A stretch of 64,000 nucleotides of DNA, from contig OZ245051.1 in the NCBI GenBank assembly GCA_965224515.1, forward strand, positions 372,001 through 436,000, read 5' to 3'. Each line of letters starts with the position of its first letter. Within the stretch, counting starts at the first letter, position 1. The notes under the pieces were generated by a model, which saw only the letters and a program-made list of their open reading frames with translations, made no database searches and was not told the DNA's origin. The position numbers and the translations under genes are program-made. This document shows positions 44,624-57,019 of the stretch, piece after piece. The stretch comes from Sedimenticola_A sp040506425 (GTDB taxonomy: Bacteria > Pseudomonadota > Gammaproteobacteria > Chromatiales > Chromatiaceae).

Positions 44624-46747
44624 ATGGCAACACTGTCCATCATGAATGCGACTCAAATCGACGTGGGAAAGCTCCCTGTCGTCCCTCAAGTATTGCTTAA
44701 ACTAATCGAAGCTTGCCATAAAGTCGATGTCAGTTATAGCGAGCTTGAAGAGATCATCAAGCAGGATGCATCCCTTTGCTCAAAGATGCTGGCAGTGGGT
44801 AACAGCCCTCTTTTCCATCAGTGGAAGAACGTGGAAGACCTGAATCGCCTGCTGGTGGTTCTGGGTGTTGATACGATTAAAACCATTGCGATCACGTCGG
44901 TGGTTCAGCAGTTCTTCTCCCAGTTCAATGCAGATATCGGCAAGCAGATGGGGGCTTTCTGGAAGCAGTCCCTGACCTGCGCCTACATGATGAAGTCACT
45001 CGCCAAGCTTACCGGGTACGAGTCAACCGATGAGGCCTACATTACCGGGCTGCTGCATAACCTTGGACAACTGGTCTATCTCAGGCAGTATTCAGATGAA
45101 TACCTGGAGATACTGAGCCGGTCACATACAGATGAAGAACTGGATGGCCAGGAGAGGGAACGCTATGGAGCCACCGGAACAGAGGTCGGTGCCTACCTGC
45201 TGAAGAAGTGGACACCAGAATCCTTTGTCAGCGATGCCATTCTGTTCCAGCATGAACCCAGCGAACGTATCTTTGACACCCAGCCCCTGATCAAGCTGCT
45301 TAACCTTGCCCACAAGTTAAGTGACAGCAGCACCAACGAAACCCGGCTCATTGAAGAGGCTGACCGGCTCTACGGGTTGACCCAACCCCTGCTCGACGAG
45401 ATGCGGGAAAATGTCAGCAAGCAGGTGAAGGAAACCGCTGGAGCGTATGGAATCAAGATTGATCACCAGGGTGATGAAGAGGTCGTACAGAATGTCGACG
45501 ACGAAAACGCCCGCCTTGAGTTAGCCAAGCTGGCCCGGGGATTTGCCCTGTTTGGGAGTCACGACGCAGAACCCCAGGCAGCAGACGATGAGAACGGCAT
45601 ATGGCGGGCACTGCTGCTGGACCTGGGCATTCTCTTTGGATTCAACAAAGCGATTGCCTTCAAATACTCCCGTGAGAGCGGCCAGCTCCATGGAATTGCG
45701 GCATCTATTGAGGGAGAGGAGCAGGTAAGAAAGGTACAGATCCCCCTCACCGGCGGACGCAGCCTGGCAGCCGAGTCTGCACTTGAAAAGAAAATCTTCA
45801 CCTCCTTTGACGAGCAGCAGCCGGAGCTTACATCTGTACTGGACCAGCAGCTGAGGAGAGCTTTCGACTCCCCTCAACTCGCCTGCCTTCCGTTGACTGA
45901 TGCCACCAACATCTTTGGCGTATTGGTCGTTGGCATGGAGGACGAGAAGACTACCGGCTTCAAGGGCAACAAAACCCTGCTCACACAGTTTCTGCACGCA
46001 TCAGTCAACCGTATCGCCTCGCTGAGATTGCGCTCGCAAGAGCAAGAGTCAATGCTTGAAGAACAGCGAGCACTGCAAACCCTGAAAGTAAACAAGCTGG
46101 TACATGAAGCGAATAATCCTCTTGGCGTAATCAAGAATTATCTCAAGGTACTCTCTTTAAAGCTGTCTGATGACCAGTCCGCGAATGAGCAACTGGATGT
46201 AATCAGGGACGAGATTGACAGGGTAGCGGGCATCGTACTCAGAATGCGCGATGATGATGACCAGCAATCAATAAACGATGACACTGTCGATATCAATCAA
46301 CTGATCACCGACCTGATAGGGCTGTTTCGCGTATCCATGTTCGCGTCTCACGGGATCAAGGACCGTCTGCAGCTTGCCCCCTCACTTGCACCTGTAACGA
46401 GCCATAGAAACAGCCTGAAACAGGTCTTGACCAATCTGATGAAAAACGCTGTCGAGGCGATGCCTGACGGTGGTGAGCTGCAGATAGCCACCCAGGACAA
46501 CGTAAATCTGAATGGCACCACCTATGTACAGGTTTCAATTGCAGACACCGGCCCGGGCCTGTCTGCAGATGCATTGTCGAAACTGTTCTCCCCTATCAAG
46601 AGCAGCAAGGGGAAAGAACATGCAGGGCTTGGCCTGACCATTGCCAAGAACCTGGTAACCGACCTGGACGGCTCTATAAGCTGCAGGAACAGAGAGAAGG
46701 GCGGAGCGGAGTTTATTTTTATATTGCCACGCGCTGAAAGCACATAA
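44624..46747 (+). CDS. HDOD-GAF-type histidine kinase
   Basis: 707 residues. Residues about 14-215 form an HDOD domain (IDVGKLPVVPQVLLKL, ITGLLHNLGQL), a signalling output related to HD hydrolases but usually lacking activity. A linker and a GAF-like region (about 320-470) follow. The HisKA phosphoacceptor is His494 in LVHEANNPLGVIKNYL. The ATPase domain shows the N box NLMKNAVEAMPDGG, G1 ADTGPGLS and G2 AGLGLTIAKNL. HDOD-kinase fusions occur in many gammaproteobacteria, but their stimuli are unknown. The response regulator gene follows after 10 bases, forming a two-component system that should feed c-di-GMP turnover. Confidence 0.9.
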   Translation: MATLSIMNATQIDVGKLPVVPQVLLKLIEACHKVDVSYSELEEIIKQDASLCSKMLAVGNSPLFHQWKNVEDLNRLLVVLGVDTIKTIAITSVVQQFFSQFNADIGKQMGAFWKQSLTCAYMMKSLAKLTGYESTDEAYITGLLHNLGQLVYLRQYSDEYLEILSRSHTDEELDGQERERYGATGTEVGAYLLKKWTPESFVSDAILFQHEPSERIFDTQPLIKLLNLAHKLSDSSTNETRLIEEADRLYGLTQPLLDEMRENVSKQVKETAGAYGIKIDHQGDEEVVQNVDDENARLELAKLARGFALFGSHDAEPQAADDENGIWRALLLDLGILFGFNKAIAFKYSRESGQLHGIAASIEGEEQVRKVQIPLTGGRSLAAESALEKKIFTSFDEQQPELTSVLDQQLRRAFDSPQLACLPLTDATNIFGVLVVGMEDEKTTGFKGNKTLLTQFLHASVNRIASLRLRSQEQESMLEEQRALQTLKVNKLVHEANNPLGVIKNYLKVLSLKLSDDQSANEQLDVIRDEIDRVAGIVLRMRDDDDQQSINDDTVDINQLITDLIGLFRVSMFASHGIKDRLQLAPSLAPVTSHRNSLKQVLTNLMKNAVEAMPDGGELQIATQDNVNLNGTTYVQVSIADTGPGLSADALSKLFSPIKSSKGKEHAGLGLTIAKNLVTDLDGSISCRNREKGGAEFIFILPRAEST

Positions 46748-46757
46748 CGGGAATGGT

Positions 46758-48983
46758 GTGAAAATGAAAACGACTTGCTCATGGCTTGAGGTCGATTACA
46801 GCGATGTATACGATCCCCAAGAAAATGCATGCGAGGAGTCAGAACAACCCAGCAATGTAAGTATCCTGGCTACTGATGATGACCCCTTGATGCTGCAAAG
46901 CCTCAAGGAGCTGTTGAAAGTTTATGGTTTCAACTGCCTCACGGTAGACAACGGGGCGACAGCGCTTGAAGTTCTAAGCACCACAGATATAGACCTGTTG
47001 CTGCTGGATTTGAACATGCCGAGCATGGACGGGCACCAGGTACTGGAGCGGGTTGACCAAGACCACCCGAAAACCGATGTCATCATCCTTAGTGGCGACG
47101 CCACTTTCGATAATGCCACACGTGCCTTTCGTCATGGCATTCGTAATTTTCTTCGCAAACCCTATGTCCCGGAAGACCTGATAAACACCATAAGAAACGT
47201 GCTGCACAAGAGAGATCTTGAGCAGCAGATGTCTGTGGCGCGAACCCACCTGCAGATTGCGGAAAAGCGCCAGAACTTCATCATCAACAACTCCCCCGAT
47301 ATTATCTACATGCTGGATAAAGTGGGGCGCTTCACCTTTGCCAACGAACGTGTTCAGACCCTGCTGGGTTACAGCAAGGAAGAGTTGATAGGAAAGCACT
47401 ATAGCGAACTGGTCTACTGGGAGGACCTGGAAAAAGCCAAGTTTGCCTTTGATGAGAGACGGACAGGTAACCGGGCAACGAAGAATGTGGAGTTTCGCCT
47501 GGTCTGTAAGGACTCATCCCTGGGCACCCGCTATTTCGACTCGGTATCAATGACCATCGAGCTCAATGCGATGGGTGTTTACAGCACCAGCAGCAAAGAC
47601 TCCAAAAGCCGTTTTATTGGCACCTACGGGGTAGCCAGGGATATTACCGAGCGAAAACACGCCGAAGAGTTGATAGATTTTCAGCTCTACCATGACCTGC
47701 TCACCAAACTGCCAAACCGGGCGCTGTTTCACGACCGGGTGAAACTGGCCATTGCCCAGGCAAAAAGAAGTGACACCAAGCTGGCGGTCATGTACCTGGA
47801 CATGGACCGTTTCAAAGCTATCAACGACTCCCTGGGGCACCTGATAGGCGACCAGCTATTGCAGGCAGTAGCCGGAATACTGAAAAGCTGCCTACGGGAC
47901 AGTGACACCCTGGCACGTGTAGGCGGCGACGAGTTCAACCTGCTGCTACCCGATATTAAAACCCATGACGATGTGGCACATATCGCCCGCAATATACTTA
48001 GCAGGCTTGAACATCCCATCAATATTGATGGATTTGAAGTCTTTGTCAGTTTCAGTATCGGCATATCCCTGTTCCCGGACGATGGAAACAATATCGAGAT
48101 ACTGATCAAGAATGCTGACACTGCCATGTACTATGTCAAACGCCACGGCAAGAACAACTTTGAATTTTTCAAAGACAACATGAATGAACTGTTCATGCAG
48201 CACCTGGCGCTTGAGAATGAGTTAAGAAAAGCCCTCGAAGAGGATCAGCTGAAACTCTTCTATCAGCCCCAGTTTGACCTGGCCACCCAGAAAATGGTCG
48301 GCGTAGAGGCACTCATCCGCTGGCAGCACCCCATCAATGGCCTGGTCGTACCCGATGAGTTTGTCCCACTGGCGGAAGAGACCGGGCTGATTGTCGATGT
48401 CGGCACATGGGTTTTGGACAAGGCGTGCAGGGAGATCCGTTCACTCTACCCGACGGGCGACATCGATATTATCCTGGCGGTCAACATTTCCGCACTGCAG
48501 CTGATGCAAACCGACTTTGTTATGCATATCATGGAGACACTGACAATGCATGACATTCCACCTCAAAATCTTGAGCTGGAGATCACCGAAAACGTATTGA
48601 TGGAGGATATGGAACAGGCTGTTTCCAAGCTCACCTCGCTTGCCTCAAAGGGTGTGAAAATCGCGGTTGATGATTTCGGAATCGGCTACTCCTCCCTCAG
48701 TTACCTGCAACACCTGCCACTGAACACACTCAAAATCGACCGGACCTTCGTACAGCGAATCGAGTCCCCTGAGGACAAGCATTCGATCGTAACGGCCATT
48801 GTCGCAATGGCCAAAGAGCTGCAGTTCGATGTCGTTGCAGAAGGCATAGAGAACAAGACCCAGTTGGGCGTGCTGAAACGGATGGGCTGCAATCGCGGAC
48901 AGGGATATCTGATCGGGCGTCCGATGGGAATAAATGAGATCGAAAAAAACCTCCCGGACCAGGATACCTCTGCACTTGCATAA
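46758..48983 (+). CDS. Response regulator with PAS, GGDEF and EAL domains
   Basis: 741 residues (GTG start; ATG two codons later also possible). The receiver domain (about 33-150) has acidic residues in TDDDPL, a phosphoacceptor Asp in LLLLDLNMPSMDG and Lys in FLRKPY. The PAS domain spans about 175-310. The GGDEF domain keeps its active site (VGGDEFN) and DMDRFKAINDSLGH. The EAL domain is also intact: GVEALIRW, NISALQL, ITENVLMED, DDFGIGYSSLSYL and AEGIENK. Both synthesis and hydrolysis of c-di-GMP are therefore possible, presumably switched by phosphorylation from the HDOD kinase 10 bases upstream. Confidence 0.93.
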   Translation: MKMKTTCSWLEVDYSDVYDPQENACEESEQPSNVSILATDDDPLMLQSLKELLKVYGFNCLTVDNGATALEVLSTTDIDLLLLDLNMPSMDGHQVLERVDQDHPKTDVIILSGDATFDNATRAFRHGIRNFLRKPYVPEDLINTIRNVLHKRDLEQQMSVARTHLQIAEKRQNFIINNSPDIIYMLDKVGRFTFANERVQTLLGYSKEELIGKHYSELVYWEDLEKAKFAFDERRTGNRATKNVEFRLVCKDSSLGTRYFDSVSMTIELNAMGVYSTSSKDSKSRFIGTYGVARDITERKHAEELIDFQLYHDLLTKLPNRALFHDRVKLAIAQAKRSDTKLAVMYLDMDRFKAINDSLGHLIGDQLLQAVAGILKSCLRDSDTLARVGGDEFNLLLPDIKTHDDVAHIARNILSRLEHPINIDGFEVFVSFSIGISLFPDDGNNIEILIKNADTAMYYVKRHGKNNFEFFKDNMNELFMQHLALENELRKALEEDQLKLFYQPQFDLATQKMVGVEALIRWQHPINGLVVPDEFVPLAEETGLIVDVGTWVLDKACREIRSLYPTGDIDIILAVNISALQLMQTDFVMHIMETLTMHDIPPQNLELEITENVLMEDMEQAVSKLTSLASKGVKIAVDDFGIGYSSLSYLQHLPLNTLKIDRTFVQRIESPEDKHSIVTAIVAMAKELQFDVVAEGIENKTQLGVLKRMGCNRGQGYLIGRPMGINEIEKNLPDQDTSALA

Positions 48984-49030
48984 TGATTAGCCAGACCCAG
49001 GCCTCGGGTTTTAAGCGATCACCTCACCCC

Positions 49031-49731
49031 ACCAAAAGAAAAAGCCCGCCATAAAGCAGGCTCTCAGCGTAATGCAGGGCGAGGGATTGATTCGCGCCAT
49101 CCGTGGCGCTCACCCTGCGGGCCGCGCATGCGCGCGCTCAAAAGGGCTCTCCTGCCCTTTTAATCGAACGAAGGGTTCTCACCAAGGCCTCGCTGCACAG
49201 CCCAATAAAAGAAAAAGCTCTGCCATGTAGAAGGCGTTGAGCGTAATGCTGGGCGAGGGATTGATTCGCGCCATCCGTGGCGCTCACCCTGCGGGCCGCG
49301 CATGCGCGCGCTCAAAAGGGCTCTCCTGCCCTTTTTATCGAACGAAGGGTTCTCACCAAGGCCTCGCTGCACAGCCCAATAAAAGAAAAAGCTCGGCTAT
49401 GCAGAAGACATTCAGCGTAATGCGGGGCGAGGGATTGATTCGCGCCATCCTTGGCGCTCACCCTGCGGGCCGCGCATGCGCGCGGTCAAAAGGGCTCTCC
49501 TGCCCTTTTTATCGAACGAAGGGTTCTCACCAAGGCCCCGCTGCACAGCCCAATAAAAGAAAAAGCTCGGCTATGCAGAAGACATTCAGCGTAATGCGGG
49601 GCGAGGGATTGATTCGCGCCATCCTTGGCGCTCACCCTGCGGGCCGCGCATGCGCGCGGTCAAAAGGGCTCTCCTGCCCTTTTTATCGAACGAAGGGTTC
49701 TCACCAAGGCCCCGCTGCACAGCCCAATAAA
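49031..49731. repeat. 174-bp tandem repeat, four copies, next to tRNA-Ser
   Basis: The marker GAGGGATTGATTCGCG begins at 49081, 49255, 49429 and 49603, exactly 174 bp apart; copies three and four are almost identical. Each unit contains AATAAAAGAAAAAGC, GCGAGGGATT, a GC-rich CATGCGCG palindromic core and an AAAAGGGCT...CCCTTTT hairpin. The first two blocks recur in the same order and at about the same 50-bp distance in the real tRNA-Ser terminator and T arm, so the unit probably arose by duplication of the tRNA 3' region. The period is a multiple of three, so open frames cross it; none is convincing. Confidence 0.88.
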
Positions 49732-49765
49732 AGAAAAAGCCCCGCGATGCGGGGCTTTTTCTTTT
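49732..49765 (-). terminator. tRNA-Ser terminator
   Basis: The perfect stem AAAAAGCCCCGC / GCGGGGCTTTTT with a short loop ends 2 bases before the CCA end of tRNA-Ser. It reads as a rho-independent terminator on the minus strand. Confidence 0.88.
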
Positions 49766-49766
49766 A

Positions 49767-49857
49767 TGGCGGAGAGCGAGGGATTCGAACCCTCGATACG
49801 CTATTAACGTATACGCCCTTAGCAGGGGCGCGCCTTCAGCCACTCGGCCAGCTCTCC
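49767..49857 (-). tRNA. tRNA-Ser(GCT)
   Basis: 91 bases with encoded CCA. The acceptor GGAGAGC pairs with GCTCTCC. The anticodon loop CTGCTAA gives GCT. The long variable arm (GTATACGTTAATAGCGTATC type) is that of a class II serine tRNA. The T arm holds GGTTCGAATCC. Its place next to csrA is conserved in many gammaproteobacteria. Confidence 0.97.
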
Positions 49858-50060
49858 AATAAACCTGATTGTGTTCGCAGCCAGTGGCCACTTGTCAGCC
49901 CTTAGGCCAACCCACTCAAAAATGAGGGCGCTATTCTAACCCGATTATTCTTTTCCACTCCACTGTTTTTTGCCTGAAAAGGCGTTTTGAATCCACAACT
50001 TGTTATCCGTGGGACGGAGCAGCCGAAGATCAGCTTCAGATATGGAGGGAAGAATTGAAA

Positions 50061-50080
50061 CGGGGCTCATATGAGCCCCG
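50061..50080 (-). terminator. Perfect palindrome after csrA
   Basis: The 20-bp perfect inverted repeat CGGGGCTCATATGAGCCCCG lies 14 bases past the csrA stop. It is followed on the minus strand by TTTC, so a modest terminator or mRNA-stabilising hairpin. Confidence 0.6.
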
Positions 50081-50093
50081 ATCAGATGACGTT

Positions 50094-50279
50094 TTAAGCT
50101 TCGTCCTCTTGGGACTGTTCCCGTTTGATACGCTCGTAAATCTCTTCACGGTGCACGGTCACATCCCGAGGTGCATTGACACCTATGCGAACCTGATTGC
50201 CCTTGACGCCCAGTACCGTTACGGTCACTTCGTCGCCAATCATCAGAGTTTCACCTACACGGCGAGTCAATATCAACAT
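50094..50279 (-). CDS. csrA: Carbon storage regulator CsrA
   Basis: 61 residues, standard length. MLILTRRVGETLMIGDEV and GNQVRIGVNAPRDVTVHREEIYERI match the family, including the RNA-binding Arg44-equivalent in the VHREEI segment. CsrA is a homodimer that binds GGA motifs in mRNA leaders and controls translation of carbon storage, motility and c-di-GMP genes. It lies in the conserved alaS-lysC-csrA-tRNA-Ser order, and probably has its own promoter in the 240 bp upstream. Confidence 0.97.
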   Translation of the reverse strand: MLILTRRVGETLMIGDEVTVTVLGVKGNQVRIGVNAPRDVTVHREEIYERIKREQSQEDEA

Positions 50280-50520
50280 CGTCCTGTCTCCCTGTATTCC
50301 TAGTTCCAGAATGGCGATTTTTCCGAAAACCAGAGCAAATCTGTTTGCTCATCCTTCCATGAAATCGCCGCCAACCAAGCACTTAACCCACTGGAAGCCT
50401 TCCTGTGGAAAAAGGGCCAAGGGATTCTATCAGTCAATATACGGACTTTAAAGAGGGAATTCTGAATTTAACGACTTATTTCCTTCCGTATATTGCGATA
50501 TCCGATACTATGACAATAGC

Positions 50521-51747
50521 CTATTCTGCCGGATCAACCGCGAGATTGAAGGCTTCATGCAGGGAACGAACGCCAAGTTCGAGATATTTTTCGTCGACGA
50601 CCACAGAGACCTTGATCTCAGAGGTGGAAATCATGCGAATATTGATCCCCTCTTTGGCCAGGGTCTCGAACATGGTGGCCGCAATTCCGGCATGGGAGCG
50701 CATACCCACGCCCACCAGGGAGATCTTCACTATTGCCTCATCCCCATCAACTTCCCTGGCGCCGACGACTTCCGCAGTCTCCTGAAGCAGTTCCAGGGCC
50801 CTGGGGTAGTCGTTGCGATGCACGGTGAAAGTGAAGTCGGTGGTGTTATCTTCAGAGATATTCTGAACGATCATGTCCACTTCGATATTGGCACCTGATA
50901 TGGGACCCAGGATGCTGTATGCCACGCCAGGCTGGTCGGGCACACCACGAATGGTGAGTTTGGCTTCATCGCGATTGAATGCGATACCAGAAATCATTGC
51001 TTCTTCCATACCCTCGTCCTCAAAGGTGATCAGGGTTCCCTCGCCTTCCTCGAAACTGGAAAGAACGCGCAGGGGTACACTATATTTGCCGGCAAACTCG
51101 ACGGCCCGGATCTGCAGGACCTTGGATCCCAGACTGGCCATTTCGAGCATCTCTTCGAAGGTGATCTTGTCCAGGCGACGCGCCTTGGGCTCAACCCGTG
51201 GATCGGTGGTGTAGACGCCGTCCACATCAGTAAAGATCTGGCACTCGTCAGCTTTCAACGCCGCCGCCATAGCCACTGCCGTGGTATCTGAACCGCCTCG
51301 GCCAAGGGTGGTGATGTTGCCGCGCTCATCCACGCCCTGGAATCCGGCCACTACCACCACGCGACCCGCATCCAGATCAGCCCTGACCCGGGCACCGTCG
51401 ATATCCTGGATACGCGCCTTGGAGTGGGCGCTATCGGTGAGAATGTGCACCTGGCCACCGGTATAGGAGCGAGCATCACAGCCGCGCTTCTGCAACGCCA
51501 TGCTCAACAGCGCAATGGTAACCTGTTCACCCGTGGAGACCAGTACATCCATCTCGCGGGGGTTGGGTCGTTCATCAATCTCTTGGGAAAGGGAGATCAG
51601 GCGATTGGTCTCACCTGACATTGCGGAAACCACCACAACTATCTGATCACCACGATCACGCACTGCCGCCACCTTCTCGGCAACAGCCTTGATGCGTTCA
51701 ACAGTACCAACAGAGGTGCCGCCATATTTTTGGACAATAAGAGCCAT
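50521..51747 (-). CDS. lysC: Aspartate kinase, lysine-sensitive type
   Basis: 408 residues. The N-terminal kinase domain has the VQKYGGTSVG start, the STGEQV substrate segment and GRGGSDTTAVA. Two ACT domains occupy about 265-400 (GVPDQPGVAYSILGPIS and GVGMRSHAGIAATMFETL), as in monofunctional lysine/threonine-inhibited enzymes. It makes aspartyl-phosphate, the first step to lysine, threonine, methionine and diaminopimelate. It sits 144 bp downstream of alaS, possibly in the same transcript. Confidence 0.96.
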   Translation of the reverse strand: MALIVQKYGGTSVGTVERIKAVAEKVAAVRDRGDQIVVVVSAMSGETNRLISLSQEIDERPNPREMDVLVSTGEQVTIALLSMALQKRGCDARSYTGGQVHILTDSAHSKARIQDIDGARVRADLDAGRVVVVAGFQGVDERGNITTLGRGGSDTTAVAMAAALKADECQIFTDVDGVYTTDPRVEPKARRLDKITFEEMLEMASLGSKVLQIRAVEFAGKYSVPLRVLSSFEEGEGTLITFEDEGMEEAMISGIAFNRDEAKLTIRGVPDQPGVAYSILGPISGANIEVDMIVQNISEDNTTDFTFTVHRNDYPRALELLQETAEVVGAREVDGDEAIVKISLVGVGMRSHAGIAATMFETLAKEGINIRMISTSEIKVSVVVDEKYLELGVRSLHEAFNLAVDPAE

Positions 51748-51891
51748 TTCTTCAGATGCTCGCTTTGACTAACAATTCGCCAGGGGGAAACCCGTGCTGA
51801 CGCCAAAAGCCGGTAATTAAACAACAAAACCGGCATGGGATAAACCATCGAAACCGGAGAGAGACGTCGATTCCGGAACCAGCGGGATATA

Positions 51892-54522
<2,631 letters not shown>

Positions 54523-54731
54523 ACCGTCTGAAAAATGCTAAAGCTAAAAAGAGGAATGTTATGCAGAACCGCAGCGAATGTCACTCACCATTGAGCAAAA
54601 AAACCCGGAAATTCAATAATTATCTGCCAAATCGACCCCCATCGACACCAAACCGGCCAGGAGCGGATCAAGATTAAGTTATGCCCGGGGAAAACCTGGT
54701 TGCGCAAAGGGGCATCGTGGAGCAGGGCAGC

Positions 54732-56768
54732 TCAGCTACCCATACGCTTGGCGAGACGATCAAAAATGTTTTGTTGCGGCGCTTTTAGAGGCGCTCTCTT
54801 CTGGCTGCCCGGGCGGGATATCCCACCCCTGTTTTTTGGCTTGAGCCCCATAGCAGTACGACAGGGTGACGGGTCAGCAGTCGCTTTCTCGTACAGGCTG
54901 CCAACGAGAAGTGATGCACCACCCGTGGCGATAGCCGTGTAGAGTTTTATCCCGGTCTTGGCGGTATTTGTAGCATCCAACCCAAGTTCAGGATTTGCGA
55001 AAGAGCCTTGCACCCTTGCAGTACTCACCAGGTCACCAGCCCCTATGCCGAGATCAAGGGAGTCCTTGCGCGGCTTCGGATTCATACCCACATCCAGCTG
55101 CTCCCGCCTCAGGTCAATTTTACCGGAACTTACCAGGGTCATCTTGTCGGTCTCTGCCGCTACGCGACCATCATACTCAGCTACACCCCGACTGAAATCG
55201 AGATTGGCTACAGCGCATTCCAGGTGGGTGTAGGTCTCTTTTCTGGCCACCGGGTTGACCGTAACAAGCAGCTGGCTGAGAAGATCCGCGCCGGCAAGAT
55301 CAAGATACTGGTTATTCAGACGCCCTGGGCCGATATTCAGCAACAGTTCCCCGGAGAGGCCAGCCATCAATGCAGCAACCGAATTACCCCGCCCCCTGAG
55401 TTTCAGATCTACCTGGCTTGCACCACCTGTGAGCAGTCCTTTGCGCCCCGCCTCTTTAAGCATCCGTCCCAAACCCAGGGACTTTCCTGATGCCTGCAGA
55501 TTCACAACCGCAACCTTCCCGGTCACATCGAGATCCATGGATGCTTTCAACTTACCGCCACCAACAGATGCAGAGGCCGGCGAAACCCTTAGCACGCCCT
55601 CTTTGAGGGAGGCCTTCATGGAAAGATCATTCAGGGAAAATCTGGGTCCTAGCACCCGGCTGCTTTGCAGGGATATATCCGCATCGAACCCGCGCAGACC
55701 CAACAGGTCAATAGGTTCTGACGAGAACACCCTGGACCTACCGTCCTGACTCGCATCAGTGGTCTCCGAGCCCCTTAAATCGAGCAGGGACGTGGAGAAC
55801 CTCCCCTTGATCACCGGGCGTCTGCCTGAGAAGCTCAAGTGAGCGTCGCCCTTTACTTTATGCTTGCCAAGTTCCAGCGCCAGATCATTCAGCAGGTACC
55901 CGGATGCATCCCCTCTGAGTCCGGTTTTCAGATTGAGCCTGCCAAGCCGTTCTTCCTGAGCTGTTCCCGTATCTAACAGATGGGACAGCTCATCCACAGT
56001 GACATCCAGCACCAGGTCATAGCCTTCGATACCTGCAGCCAGATCCACCGCACCCCTGGCAGCCACGCTCAGTTCCCGGCTTCTGGATAACAGGTCGACC
56101 TTCATCGGCTCTGCACTCAGCAGGGTGCGATAAGAGTCCAACTGCCCTGTCACTTCAACACCATGCCGACCGATATCGCCCCTCAACAACATGCTCACCG
56201 GGCCATCCACCTCCCCGGCCTCCGCTTCAAGAAGATCGATCTTCCAGCTTTTGAGCTTCCCTGTCTCACCGTTCAGGTATGTGATATCACCATCGGCGAT
56301 CCAGAGATTGTTTATCATCAGGGGGCCACTCTTCCGCCGCTCCTTATCGACTCCTGCCTGTCGCTTCCACTGCGGAACAAAGTGCCAGTTGCCACGCCCA
56401 TCAGCATTTGTCTCGAGGTAAAGGTCCGGCTCCGAGAAGCTCATCAGAAGTATCTTCACTTCCCCTGACAACAAGGCATCAAGTTCAAACTGCACTTCAA
56501 GACGCTTGGCGGTAATCATCTCTTTACGGGTACCCCACTTTACATTCGAGAGAGAGACGTAGTCTGCGGTGATTCGGGGGTTTAGCGAGAAGTGGAGATT
56601 GAGAGGACCGTTGATTTCCATGTCACGACCGGTCAGCACCTTCATTCCCGCAATAACATCAGGCTTGAGGTGATTGAAATTGACAAACGGCAGCACCAGG
56701 GCGGCAGCCAGGAGCAGTACAACGGGCAAGCCGGCGATCACACCAATGATGACCTTCAGTTTACCCAT
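54732..56768 (-). CDS. AsmA-family membrane-anchored protein
   Basis: 678 residues. The N-terminal signal anchor (VIIGVIAGLPVVLLLAAALVL) is followed by the AsmA pattern FNHLKPDVIAGMKVLTGRDMEINGPL and repeated beta-rich segments of the AsmA-like repeating beta-groove fold. A C-terminal AsmA_2-type region (SGELLLNIGPGRLNN, FSRGVAEYDGRV, GKIDLRREQLDVGMNP) and a Ser/Lys-rich tail follow. Members are thought to carry phospholipids between inner and outer membranes. The gene lies between recX and alaS, an insertion into the usual order, with gaps of about 200-250 bp on both sides. Confidence 0.85.
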   Translation of the reverse strand: MGKLKVIIGVIAGLPVVLLLAAALVLPFVNFNHLKPDVIAGMKVLTGRDMEINGPLNLHFSLNPRITADYVSLSNVKWGTRKEMITAKRLEVQFELDALLSGEVKILLMSFSEPDLYLETNADGRGNWHFVPQWKRQAGVDKERRKSGPLMINNLWIADGDITYLNGETGKLKSWKIDLLEAEAGEVDGPVSMLLRGDIGRHGVEVTGQLDSYRTLLSAEPMKVDLLSRSRELSVAARGAVDLAAGIEGYDLVLDVTVDELSHLLDTGTAQEERLGRLNLKTGLRGDASGYLLNDLALELGKHKVKGDAHLSFSGRRPVIKGRFSTSLLDLRGSETTDASQDGRSRVFSSEPIDLLGLRGFDADISLQSSRVLGPRFSLNDLSMKASLKEGVLRVSPASASVGGGKLKASMDLDVTGKVAVVNLQASGKSLGLGRMLKEAGRKGLLTGGASQVDLKLRGRGNSVAALMAGLSGELLLNIGPGRLNNQYLDLAGADLLSQLLVTVNPVARKETYTHLECAVANLDFSRGVAEYDGRVAAETDKMTLVSSGKIDLRREQLDVGMNPKPRKDSLDLGIGAGDLVSTARVQGSFANPELGLDATNTAKTGIKLYTAIATGGASLLVGSLYEKATADPSPCRTAMGLKPKNRGGISRPGSQKRAPLKAPQQNIFDRLAKRMGS

Positions 56769-57019
56769 GATGAATTGTCTCTTCCGCCGCCTATTTACTC
56801 GAAATGTAGGAGAGAAGAGGGGAAAAAAACGTGATCAACGACAGGAATTGGCTATTTGCCAATTTATTGACGGCCACTAGCGATCACAAATGCGAAGCAG
56901 GTCTCCCATGACAAGAGATCCGGAAAGAACCAGCTGTAGCAAATACCGGCCGGAAGCTGGAGAAGAAAAGCTATTTTCGAGGTGTGATTGTCCAGGCTGG
57001 AGCAATCAGTCTGCAGGCA

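Noticed and set aside
49031..49731. Possible CRISPR array
   Set aside because: The units are contiguous 174-bp repeats without unique spacers, and no cas genes are present.
49237..49905. 222-codon plus-strand frame across the 174-bp array and tRNA-Ser
   Set aside because: A repeat-generated frame that also runs through a tRNA gene.
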